In this document: in pieces, positions 9,154 to 19,400 of the stretch
Layout of the letters: each line of letters begins with the position of its first letter
Position numbering within the stretch: position 1 is the first letter of the stretch
DNA from: Actomonas sp051209155
GTDB lineage: Bacteria; Verrucomicrobiota; Verrucomicrobiia; Opitutales; Opitutaceae
DNA length: 64,000 nucleotides
Strand: one strand, 5' to 3'
Assembly: GCA_051209155.1 (NCBI GenBank)
Contig: JBPJGB010000002.1
Notes under the pieces: model-generated
The model's input: only the letters and a program-made list of their open reading frames with translations
What the model was told of the DNA's origin: nothing
Databases searched by the model: none
Position numbers and translations under genes: made by a program

Positions 9154-11199
9154 TTAGTCGAGGATCGGTTGGCCGGAAAGGGCGCGTTCGGTGGCCTCGC
9201 CAATGTCGGACTTCTGCAGGCGGGCGCGGACCTCGGTGTTATCGGCCTCGGTGTTGGAAAGCACGGTCGGTCGCAGGAAGAAAATGAGGTCGGTGCGCTG
9301 CGTGGCGCGGGAGCGTGAGCCCAACAGGTCACTGATGAGCGGAATGGGCCCGAAACGGGTGCGACCCCGGGTTTCGCTGTCCTGTTGGAGGCCGCCGAGC
9401 ACGATGATCTCGCCACTGTTTACGGTGACAAAGGACTCAGCCTTGCGCTTGCCGATGACGGGCTGCTTGTTGCCGTCGACCTCGACGTCCTCGATCTTGT
9501 TGGAAACCTCCTGAGTGATCTCCATCTGGACGGAACCGTTGGCGCCGATGAGGGGTTTGACCTGAAGGGTGATACCGACCTCGCGGCTGGAAAGGGTGGT
9601 GCGACCAAAGCCGCTGTTGATGCTGCCGGAGCCGGTGGTGTCGCCGAGGAAGCTGTTGATGGTCGGGATGTCCTGACCGACGAAGACCGAGGCCTCCTTG
9701 TTGTGCGTGGTCACGATGGCGGGAACGGAGAGGATGTTGGCCTTGCTCTTCCGGTTGTCGGTGTTGGTGAGATTGATGATGCTGGTGAGGTCCCAGCCAT
9801 TGAAGGTGGCGTAACCACTGGCCAGGGCCGCCGCGACATCGTTGGTGGTGTCGCCGGCCAGAGCGCCTACGCCACCAAAGGTGGCCCCGATGGCGGTGCC
9901 GCTGATGCCGACGAGCTTGCCGTTATCGACGACCATCTCGAGTTCACTGATGCCGCTGGAGTTGTTGTCGGTGAGCGTCACCTCGGCAACGACGACCTCA
10001 ACGCGAACTTGGGCGAGGAGCACATCGATCTTGGCGATCAGCTCCTTGATGAGGCGGATGTCCTCGACGGTGCCGGAAACGACCACGGCGTTGCTGCGTT
10101 CGTCGGCGAGCACGGTGACGAGCTCGGAAAATTCGTTGGTGTTGATGCCGGCGGCGTTGGCGGCGGCCGCGGCGGCGTTGTTGTTGGCGGCCGGTTGGGC
10201 CGGCTGCACGGTTTGCATCGGCACGCTGCCACCGGTGCGGCGGGCGGACTCGGAACGGGAAGCGGCCTGGTTTTGGCCGGAGACGAGTTGGCTGACGAGG
10301 GAGGCAACCTCGGTGGCCTCGGCGTGCTTGAGCGGGATGACCTCGTTGCGGGTGTTGGGATCGGAGCGGACGTCGAGCTTGGCGATGAGCTTGTCGAAGA
10401 AGGTGTGCAGGCGTGGGTCGCTGATGACGATGATCTGGTTGGTGCGGTCGTCGGCGTTGAAGGTCGTGCCGCTGCCGAGCTGCTGCTGCGCGGGACCCTG
10501 CAGGATGTTGCGCATCTTGTTGGCGAGGTCGGAGGCCTTGGCGTAGACGAGCGGGTAGAACTTCGGCTCGAGGGCGGCGACGTTGGGCTGGTCGAGCTGG
10601 TTCACCAGCATCTCGACGCGCTGCAGGGTGCTGATGGTGTCGGTGACGAGGAGGGCGTTGGACTGCTCGAAAGGCATGGCGCCGCCGAACTGGGCGTTGA
10701 GCAGGGTGGCGATCTTGGAGGCGAACTGTTCGACGCGCACGAATTCAAAGGTGAACAGCTTGGTGGCGACGCGACCGCTGGGCGGCAGGCCGAGGGTCGA
10801 GCCTTCGATGAGTTCCGGGGCCTCAATGCGAGCGGAGCCGATCGGGACGACTTTGACGAAGCGTTCGCCAAGCGGGGCGATGGCGATGCCGTTCATCGCA
10901 AGGGTGGTCTCGATCGCGAGCAGGGCCTCGGCTGTGGTGAGGGGCTTTTTGATGACGAGCGAAAAGGGCTGCTGGGGCAGGTTGGAGGGGCGGAGCACCT
11001 CGCGGCCGGTCAGTTCCTCGATGAGCCCATAGGCGGCGTCGACCGGGCCCTCGGGAATGTTGATCTCGTCGAGCGTGCCTTCCACGGCCGGAACCAGCGA
11101 TGGGCTTAGTGGGGTGGACGGGGTTTGGGCCGACGAGATTATCGCGAGCGCCAGCAAGCTGGTAGCGAAGGCGCCAATACGAATGAAACGGGAAAGCAT
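9154..11199 (-). CDS. gspD: Type II secretion outer-membrane secretin GspD
   Basis: The reading frame is open upstream to 11487, but the ATG at 11199 is the credible start. It gives a signal peptide (MLSRFIRIGAFATSLLALA, cut near SSAQ), and the longer form would overlap aroC on the other strand. The 681-residue product has N0/N1-type periplasmic domains, a glutamine/alanine/asparagine-rich linker (near 10150-10210), and the secretin beta-barrel domain with VGQDIPTIN, EVGITLQVKP and the gate/C-terminal motif SGEIIVLGGLQQ followed by RTDLIFFLRPTVL. It forms the outer-membrane exit pore. It is first in the D-E-F cluster and divergent from aroC across about 180 bp. Confidence 0.93.
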   Translation of the reverse strand: MLSRFIRIGAFATSLLALAIISSAQTPSTPLSPSLVPAVEGTLDEINIPEGPVDAAYGLIEELTGREVLRPSNLPQQPFSLVIKKPLTTAEALLAIETTLAMNGIAIAPLGERFVKVVPIGSARIEAPELIEGSTLGLPPSGRVATKLFTFEFVRVEQFASKIATLLNAQFGGAMPFEQSNALLVTDTISTLQRVEMLVNQLDQPNVAALEPKFYPLVYAKASDLANKMRNILQGPAQQQLGSGTTFNADDRTNQIIVISDPRLHTFFDKLIAKLDVRSDPNTRNEVIPLKHAEATEVASLVSQLVSGQNQAASRSESARRTGGSVPMQTVQPAQPAANNNAAAAAANAAGINTNEFSELVTVLADERSNAVVVSGTVEDIRLIKELIAKIDVLLAQVRVEVVVAEVTLTDNNSSGISELEMVVDNGKLVGISGTAIGATFGGVGALAGDTTNDVAAALASGYATFNGWDLTSIINLTNTDNRKSKANILSVPAIVTTHNKEASVFVGQDIPTINSFLGDTTGSGSINSGFGRTTLSSREVGITLQVKPLIGANGSVQMEITQEVSNKIEDVEVDGNKQPVIGKRKAESFVTVNSGEIIVLGGLQQDSETRGRTRFGPIPLISDLLGSRSRATQRTDLIFFLRPTVLSNTEADNTEVRARLQKSDIGEATERALSGQPILD

Positions 11200-11380
11200 G
11201 CGGAGAAAGTGATCAGGAAGGCTGTGCGGCCAGAGGGAAGCGGAATGTGAGCCCATCGTCCGGGCCATGTAAACCGCGTTGTGGAGAGTAAGGACAAGAC
11301 AGAGACGTGCTTCCGCGTGGAAAGTTGCGCTATTTTGACACTTGCCGGGAAAGGGGGGCGGTAGGCAGCGTCGCAGGCGT
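11200..11380. promoter_or_regulatory. Divergent gspD/aroC intergenic region
   Basis: This 181-bp spacer must hold the promoters for gspD (leftward) and aroC (rightward). A perfect sigma-70 -35 hexamer, TTGACA, is at 11335-11340 reading toward aroC, but no good -10 element follows at the right distance. No other site is visible. Confidence 0.3.
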
Positions 11381-12475
11381 ATGGGCAACGTGTTTGGCGA
11401 AGTCTTTAAAATCTCCACCTGGGGCGAAAGCCACGGCGCGGCCGTGGGCGTGGTCATCGACGGTTGCCCGCCGCGTCTGCCGATCACCGTGGAGGAGATT
11501 CAGGCCGAACTCGACCGGCGCCGCCCCGGCCAAAGCGACATTGTGACCCCGCGCAAGGAGGCCGACCAGGTCGAGATCCTGTCGGGCGTGTTCGAAGGGC
11601 AGACGACCGGCACGCCGATTTCGCTGGTGGTGCGCAACGCCGACCACCGCTCCAGTGCCTACGACGAGATGAAGGACAAGTTTCGTCCGTCGCACGCCGA
11701 CTTCACTTACCAAACCAAATACGGCATCCGCGACCACCGGGGCGGGGGGCGCAGCTCGGCCCGTGAGACCATCGGTCGCGTGGCGGCGGGAGCGATCGCC
11801 AAGAAGCTGCTCAAGGACGTCGACGTGCGGGCGTTCATCACGCGCATCCAGGACATCGCCATCCCCGCGGAGGCGTTGGCCGATTTTCCCAGTGCAGAGG
11901 CGGTCGAGGCGACCCCAGTGCGTTGTCCGCATCCCGAAACGGCCGCGGCCATGATCGAACGCATCAAAGCGGTGCGGTCCGACGGCGACTCCGTCGGCGG
12001 CGTCATCGAGTGCCGCGTGCGCGGGCTCCCGGTGGGGTTGGGCGAACCGGTTTTCGACCGGCTCGAAGCCGATCTCGCGAAGGCGATGCTCTCGTTGCCG
12101 GCGACCAAGGGTTTCGAGGTCGGAAGCGGTTTCGAGGGCACCGTGCTCAAAGGCAGCGAGCACAACGATCGTTTTGAAAACCGCGACGGCACGGTGCGCA
12201 CCGCCAGCAACCGCTCCGGCGGGGTGCAGGGCGGCATCAGCAACGGCGAAGAGTTGGTCTTCCGCGTCGCCTTCAAACCGACCGCGACGATCCTGCAAAA
12301 ACAGGCCACCGTCGACCGCGACGGGCAGCCGACGGAGCTGATGGGCAAGGGTCGCCACGACCCGTGTGTCGTGCCGCGCGCGGTGCCCATCGTCGAGGCG
12401 ATGACGGCGCTCGTCTTGGTTGATCATTGGATGCGTCACCACGCGCAAACCCGCAGTTTTGATCCGGCCGAATGA
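11381..12475 (+). CDS. aroC: Chorismate synthase
   Basis: This 364-residue enzyme catalyses the last step of the shikimate pathway, 5-enolpyruvylshikimate-3-phosphate to chorismate, using reduced FMN. The start at MGNVFGEVFKISTWGESHG is the family's canonical N-terminus; the in-frame TTG at 11342 is not needed. Signature stretches are RRPGQSDIVTPRKE, GGGRSSARETIGRVAAG, SGGVQGGISNGE and GRHDPCVVPRAVPIVEAM. Length and motifs are normal. The stop overlaps the ATG of the next gene (ATGA), so the downstream P-loop protein is translationally coupled. Confidence 0.97.
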   Translation: MGNVFGEVFKISTWGESHGAAVGVVIDGCPPRLPITVEEIQAELDRRRPGQSDIVTPRKEADQVEILSGVFEGQTTGTPISLVVRNADHRSSAYDEMKDKFRPSHADFTYQTKYGIRDHRGGGRSSARETIGRVAAGAIAKKLLKDVDVRAFITRIQDIAIPAEALADFPSAEAVEATPVRCPHPETAAAMIERIKAVRSDGDSVGGVIECRVRGLPVGLGEPVFDRLEADLAKAMLSLPATKGFEVGSGFEGTVLKGSEHNDRFENRDGTVRTASNRSGGVQGGISNGEELVFRVAFKPTATILQKQATVDRDGQPTELMGKGRHDPCVVPRAVPIVEAMTALVLVDHWMRHHAQTRSFDPAE

Positions 12476-13272
12476 GCGCTTCGGACGAAAAGCCGCTGGT
12501 GTATCTGATCCTGGGCGCGCCGGGCAGCGGGCGCCGGGAGATTCTGGCTGACTTGCTGGAGAGCGGGCTCGATGCGGCGGAGACGCCGGTGGTGTTCACG
12601 GCGGCGGCGGAGGCCGAGCGGGGGATCGAAACCGCGATGCCGCGCGGCGAAGTCGTGACCTGGACGTGGGAGGAACACGCCGATTTTCCGCCGACGATTG
12701 CGGCGGTGTGGCCGGCGGGCGCGACGGTGGGCTTTTTTGTGGTCGATGGGATGCGAAATCCGGTCGACCAAATCGAAGCTTTCAAACCATGGCTGCAAGG
12801 GCAGGGCCTCGAGCTGGCGCGGGTGGTGTGTCTGTATCACTGCGCCTTGGTCGCCGCTCACGAACGGCTGCGAGCGTGGTATGACGCCTGTGTGCATTTC
12901 TCCGACATCGTGCTGCTCAACCGTCGCGAAGGCGTGGAGAACAAGTGGATCAGCGATCTACGCACGCGTTTTTCAAAATCCTATCTGCCCTGCCTCGTCG
13001 AGATGGTGAAAAAGGGCCGCGTGGCGAATCCAGCTCTCGTGCTCGACCTGCAGGTGCGCCGCTATTCGCACTGGTTTGACGCGGCGGAAAGCCCGTGGAT
13101 GGGCCTAGTCGACGCGGACACCCAGATCATCATTGAAGACGAGGACGGCGTTGCTGGCGACGACGGCGAGGACGAGTTGCTCGAGGACCAAGAGGACACC
13201 TACCTCGCCCGCCACCCCAGCGGCCTGCGCAAAAAAGACGTTCCGGAGATTGGCAAGATCGTCGCCGGTTGA
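12472..13272 (+). CDS. Degenerate P-loop protein with acidic C-terminus, function unknown
   Basis: This 266-residue protein begins with a beta-strand/P-loop (VYLILGAPGSGRRE) in which the usual lysine is arginine. A hydrophobic strand ending in Asp (VGFFVVDGM) could be a Walker B, and NRRE occupies the place of a GTPase NKxD. The overall order recalls CobW/UreG-type G3E GTPases, but the catalytic residues are not intact. The C-terminus has an acidic segment (about 222-245, many Asp/Glu). It overlaps aroC by 4 bp and is followed by a terminator. I do not recognise the family with certainty; binding without hydrolysis is one possibility. Confidence 0.75.
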   Translation: MSASDEKPLVYLILGAPGSGRREILADLLESGLDAAETPVVFTAAAEAERGIETAMPRGEVVTWTWEEHADFPPTIAAVWPAGATVGFFVVDGMRNPVDQIEAFKPWLQGQGLELARVVCLYHCALVAAHERLRAWYDACVHFSDIVLLNRREGVENKWISDLRTRFSKSYLPCLVEMVKKGRVANPALVLDLQVRRYSHWFDAAESPWMGLVDADTQIIIEDEDGVAGDDGEDELLEDQEDTYLARHPSGLRKKDVPEIGKIVAG

Positions 13273-13274
13273 TC

Positions 13275-13304
13275 GGGCTCTTTCGAGCCCTCCTCGCGTT
13301 TTTT
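13275..13304 (+). terminator. Rho-independent terminator after the aroC operon
   Basis: GGGCTC (13275-13280), loop TTTC and GAGCCC (13285-13290) form a perfect 6-bp stem. TCCTCGCG and six T residues (13299-13304) follow. The T-tract is eight bases from the stem, so efficiency may be moderate. It lies three bases past the stop of the P-loop gene. Confidence 0.6.
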
Positions 13305-13426
13305 ACACCTGAGGGTCCATTCGGGCCTATGATGTGTCTCGCAAATGCATGTCATTGGCCATTTTAGGGATATTTCCTAGGCGGTGGTGACTTGAGGGAT
13401 TTCTCCGGTGGGTTTTCATCCTTGGT

Positions 13427-16400
13427 GTGTCGACTCACCTTGCTGCCTCAGGCGGCCGTGGCGTTTTTCGTCTTGGCCGTGCGCTTGTTCGTCCCCTCAT
13501 CGCGGGATTCCTTTTGTTTTGTGCTGGTCAAGGAATCCTGCGGGCGGGCGATCTGGACCGGGCCTTTGACGCCGACGTGCGAAAATTTGGCTCCGGCCGC
13601 GCGGTCGCGGTGCAGCCCGACGGGAAGGTCATCATTGGCGGCAACTTCTCCCGGGTGCACGGCGAAGCCCGGACGAACTTGGTCCGCCTGAACACCGACG
13701 GCACCCTTGATGCCGACTTTGATGCCGGCACCACGTTCAATGGCACCGTCACCGCCATCGTCGTTCAGCCTGACGGAAAGATTCTGATCGGCGGTTCCTT
13801 CACCGAATTCGCCGCCGCCACCCACAATCGCATTCTGCGCCTCAACGCCGACGGGAGTCTCGACACCTCCTTCAGCGCGGGCGGCGGTTTTAATGGCTCC
13901 GTCTTGGCGATGGCCCGTCAGGATGACGGCAAGTTGATCGTGGCCGGTGGCTTCACCACCTACAACGGCACCTCCCGTCCGCGCATCGCCCGACTCAATA
14001 CCGATGGTTCGCTCGATACCGGCTTCAACCCGGGCTCCGGCGCAAACGACGCCATCTGGGATCTTGCGCTGCAGTCTGACGGCAAGGTCGTCGCCACAGG
14101 TTCCTTTACCGCTTACAACGGCACGACCCGCAATCGCATCGCCCGGCTCAATACGAACGGCTCGCTCGATACCACCGTTTCGTTCGGCACCGGCGCCAAC
14201 TGGGGCATCTACGCCGTGGTGATCGACGGCGCCGGTGGCTTTGTGGTTGGTGGCGGCTTCACCGGGCTCAACGGCGAGTGGCGTTACAACATCGGCCGCT
14301 TCAATCCCGATGGTTCGCTCGATGCGGATTTTCATCCGGGCGGTGGGTTCGACAGTTTTGTCGCCGATCTTCAGGTCGACAGCGCGGGGCGTATCGTGGT
14401 CGCGGGCGCGTTCACGCGATTCTCCGGCGAATACTCCCCGACTCTGCCCGGTGTCCTTCGCCTGCAGGATGGCTCGGTCGACGAATCCTTCGATGCGGAC
14501 GAGGCGGACCTTGTTCTCAACCGTTCGGCCTACATTACGGCGATTGCGATCGTGCCCGGCGATCGTGTCCTGGCTGTTGGGCACCTCTACGATGCGGAGT
14601 CCGGCGGGGCCGGTTTCGTGCGCCTCGCTTCCTCCGGCGCGGTCGAAACGAGCTTCAGTCGCGGCCGCGGTCTTGAACTCACGCCTGCCGTGCGCACCCT
14701 CGTGCCGTCGGTGGAGGGCAAGTATTACGTTGGCGGCGACTTCGATTACATCGACGGCACACCGCGGCTCAACATTGCCCGCTTCAATGCCGACGCCGAA
14801 GTCGACGTCACGTTCGTGCCGTCGTCCTATTATGCGGTCATGGACTACGACGGTCCGATCACCGCGATCGTTGAGCGCAGTGACCGCCAGGTCTGGGCCT
14901 TTGGCACCTTCTCCTATGTGGCGCGCACCGGTGCGGGCACCTCGTCCTACGCTCGGGCGGGCGCGGTGCGCTTTGCCGCCTACGGCGAACTGCAGTCGAC
15001 CTACGACGGCGACATCGCGGTCGAAGGCGGCTATGTCGGCGACGCGAAAACTGACAGTGCTGGGCGCATCATCCTGGCGGGCAACTTCACCGGCATCGAC
15101 GGCACGGCGCGGGCCGGGGTGGCCCGCGTGAGCGAAGCGGGCGAACTCGACACCGCGTTCAACCCCGGCAGCGGCGCGGCCGACGGCAATATCACCGACC
15201 TCGCCGTGCTCTCCGACGACGACGTGCTGGTGGCCGGTTCCTTCACTAATTTCAGCGGGGCGGGGGAGGCTTACCTCGTGCGCCTCGACGCCGCCACCGG
15301 TGCGGTTGACACGGCCTTTGCCGGCAACACCGCGCTCAACGGCATCGTCAACAGCGTCAGCGTTGCGGCTGATGACCAGATCGTGGTCGGCGGCAATTTC
15401 ACCACCTCCGGTGGCTACACCGTCAACGGCATCGACCGCCTCAACGCCGACGGCACGAGCGACGCCAACTTCCTGCCCGGCGCGGGCGCCGGCGGCACCT
15501 ACCCCTACGTGTATTCGGCCCGCCCCGACGCCGCCGGCCGCATCGTGGTGGCCGGCACCTTCACGTCATTGCGCGACGAGGCCCGTCCCGCCGGCCTCGG
15601 CCGCATGACCGCCAATGGCCCGCTCGACCCGCTTTTCGATGACGCGTCATTGAGCGGTGGATACGCGTCGGATTCGCTCACCCTGCCGGACGGCAAGATT
15701 CTGGTGCGGGGCGGTTTCTCGGCGGTGGACGGCGAGCCGCGCGTCGCGCTGGCGCGTTTCCATGGCGGCTGGGTGCTGCGCGGTGGGCTTGATTCCGCCT
15801 TCGATGGTGCTGGATTGGCCAACAACAGCGTTGCGGCGGTGCTGCCTGCCACCGACGGCGGGTTCTGGATATTTGGTGACTTCACCTCCGTGGCGGGGCA
15901 GCCGCGCAACCGCATCGCCCGTCTCAATCGTTTTGGCCAACTCGACGATGCCTACGTGCCTGCCAGCGGTCTCAATGGCGCCGTTTATGGTGCGCGCGCC
16001 TTGCCCGATGGCACGATGCTGGTGTGGGGCGCATTCAATAACTACAACGGCCAGTCGACCCCGAGCTTGATGCGCCTCGCCCCCGACGGGACGCGCGACG
16101 CGACGTTTGCGACGCCGATTTTCAACAGCGCGGTGCGCGCGGTGCAGCCCTACGCGACCGACCAGTGGATCGTGGGTGGCAGTTTTACCAACGTGGGCGG
16201 CGTGCCGACTGGCGGGGTGGTGCGACTCAATGCCGATGGTTCGCACGACACCGGCTTCAGCGTTGCGACCGGGACTGACAACGCGGTGCACGCGGTGGCC
16301 GCCGCCGAGGATGGCACGGTCTACGCGGGGGGCGCCTTCACTTCCTTTGCGGGCCAAACGGCGCCCGGCCTGGTGCGTTTGAATGCCAATGGTGCGGTCG

Positions 16401-19400
16401 ACCCCGAGTTCACGGTGGGGGAGGGCGCGGGCGGCAGCGTGGTGCGGGCGCTTTATCTCGACGACGCCGGCCGTCTTTGGGTGGGCGGCAGCTTCGCGCT
16501 TTGGGATGGCGCGACGCGGCGCGGCCTGGTGCGCCTCGCCAGTGATGGATCGGTGGATACAAACTTTCTTGGCGGCATTGGCACCAGCATCAACGGCAGC
16601 GTCAACGTGCTCGAGCCGACCGCCGATGGCCGCGTTTATGTCGCCGGCCGTTTCAGCTCCTTGGGCGGGGGCGAGCGCCGCGGTCTTGTGCGAGTCTACC
16701 CTTCCGGCACGATTGACCCGTATTTCGACATCGGGGAGGGCTTCAACAACGAGGTGCTGGCGGTTGAGCCGCTGGCCGATGGGCGCATTGCGGTGGCAGG
16801 TGCCTTCACGCAGGCCCGCGGGACCGACCGCAATCGCCTGGCGGTGCTTTACGCCGGTGACGTGGCGCCGCCGTTCATCGCCGACGACCAGGTCACGACC
16901 TACGAGATCGATCCCGGCGAGGACCTCACCCTCAGTTACGCTGATATCGAGGGCATGAGCTATCAATGGTATCGCGACGGGGTGCGTCTTGACGACGCGA
17001 CCGCCCATCAGCTGCTCATCACCAACGCCGGTCTCGACGACCTCGGGCTCTACACCGTCCGCTTCAGCAATGGAGCCGGCGAATACACCACGGTGGGCAC
17101 GCGGGTGATCGTGCGCCTGGCGCCGGCCGTGAGCAACGCGCCCATCGACACCGCGGTGGGTTACGGTGCCGGTGCCAGCTTCAGCGTGGGCGTCGTGGGG
17201 CCCGGACCTTTCACTTACCAATGGTATCGGGACGGCGAGGCGATCGACGGCGCCATCGACACGACCTACGTGCTGAACGGGGTGGGGGACGCCGACTTCG
17301 GCGCCACCTTCTACGCCATCGTCACCAACGCTTACGGTTCCGTGCAGTCGACCACGGCAACCCTGCAGTTCGATTCCACGGCCGTGCCTGGTGCGATCAA
17401 ACCGGCCTTTGGGGGACTGCCAGAACTCGCGGACAAGACGGTTACCGCCGCAGTGCGCCTGCCCGACGGCCGCATCTATCTCGGCGGTTCAAATTTCCTC
17501 TATCGTATCTACCCTGATGGCACGATCGATGACACGTTCGCTCCGAACCTGACTTCCATCTCGGTCGATCATCTGATTCTTCAGCCCGACGGCAAACTGC
17601 TCGTGGCAGGGCGGGTGTGGCCTGTTGGCGGAACCCCGATGGATGTGGGCCGTCTGCTGCCTTCGGGGGCGGCCGATCCGACTTGGACCATGCCCACCAT
17701 TTACGGCATCTCCGACATCAATGGCATGGTGTTGTTGACGGATGGCCGGGTGATGATCGGGGGGCGCTTCAACAACGTTGGCGGCACCGATCGCTGGAAC
17801 CTCGCCCTGCTCAACAGCGATGGTTCGCTGGATGAAGGCTTTGGCCCGGTGGATGAATCGAGCGGTCCCAACGGTTACGTTCGTGACCTCAAACTGGTCA
17901 GCGGCGGTTCCCAAGTGCTCGTGGCGGGTGAGTTCACCACCTACGCCGGCACGACGGTCAACGGCCTGTTGCGGCTCAACCTCGATCACAGCATCGACGG
18001 CACCTTTGGTGGCGGTTCCCGGGCCAATGGCACCATCGAAGAGCTTTACGCCGGCCCCAACGACACGTGGTATATCCGCGGTCAGTTCGACAGTTACAAC
18101 GGCACGGCGCGCGGTGGCGTTGCGCGGCTTTTGTCCAACGGCAACCTCGACCCGAACTTCGATACCAGCACTGGCGCATCGGCCCAGTCCTACAGCACCC
18201 CCTACATTCGTGATCTCGCGGTCACCGCCAACGGCTCCGTCGTGGTGGTCGGCAGCTTCACCGGCTTCGGCGACTGGCCGCTGGTCAACTCCGTGCGCCT
18301 GCTCGCCGATGGCTCGGTCGACACCCAATGGGCCTCGCCGGTGCAGAACACCAATTTCATCACGCTGGTCCAACTCGCCGACGGCACTTTGCTGGCCGGC
18401 GGCTCCTTCAAGTTCACGCCCGACGACGCCAACTATACCCGCACCGTCGAGCTGCTGGGCGGCGACTATCCGCCGCAGGCGCCGGCGATCCTGTCGCAGA
18501 CCACGCTCAATGGCGACTATGTCTACGCGGCGGGCAGCACCCGCACCTTCGAGTCGGTTGTCAGCGGTCCCGGAACGCTGACCCTGCAGTGGTATCGCGA
18601 TGGTGAACCGCTGGAGGAGAGTAATCTGGTGGTCGGCGTGAACGGCCCCCGCCTCACCTTGCGCAGCCTGCGCACGGTTCACGCCGGCGACTATGTTCTC
18701 CGCGTGATGTCGCCGGAGAATGGATACACCGAGACCGATCCGGTCACCCTCAGCGTGGGACCCGAACCGACCGGTCCCGGCAGCCTCGATCTCGACTGGG
18801 TCTTTGACCGCCCGGGCAACCAGATCACCGATGCCGCGGTGGCGGCCGACGGTTCCGTCTACCTGGCGAAGCGTGACTATCCCATCAGCCGCGTCTTCAA
18901 GACGGACAGCAACGGTCGCCTGCTCCCGGCCGGCCAGTTCAACCCCGGCACCGGCACCGAAGGCACGGTCACGGCCATCTTTCCGCTGCCCAACGGCAAG
19001 GCACTGGTTGCGGGCACCTTCACCTCCTTCCAAGGTGCCGCGGTTGAGCGTCTCGCGCTGCTCAATGCCGACGGTTCGGTGGATCCCGGATTTGCCCCGA
19101 ATCCCAGCACCTATCCCACCCAGGTTTTGCCGCTGACCGATGGCCGCCTGCTGGTGGCCGGCGGTTTCAACTCGATTGCCGGCACCGCCCGTGCGGGGCT
19201 GGTGCGACTCAACGCCAACGGCACATTGGACGGCTCGTTTGCGGATAGTCACGGCCTCGAATACGTGCGCCGCATCCACGTCACTTCGAACGGCCAGATC
19301 CTGGTGGTGGGCACGGACTACGCCGACAGCACCGCGCGACTCAAGCGGCTCACCGCCAACGGTTCCGTTGACAGCGGCTTCACCGAGGTCAGCGGTCCCA

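Noticed and set aside
11199..11487. Longer N-terminus of the secretin
   Set aside because: The extension overlaps aroC on the other strand, has no signal peptide at its start, and the ATG at 11199 begins a proper one.
13355..13380. Promoter for the giant gene at TTGGCC with an AT-rich stretch
   Set aside because: Spacing between the -35-like and -10-like boxes is too short, and the imperfect palindrome there (TAGGGATATTTCCTA) cannot be assigned to a regulator.
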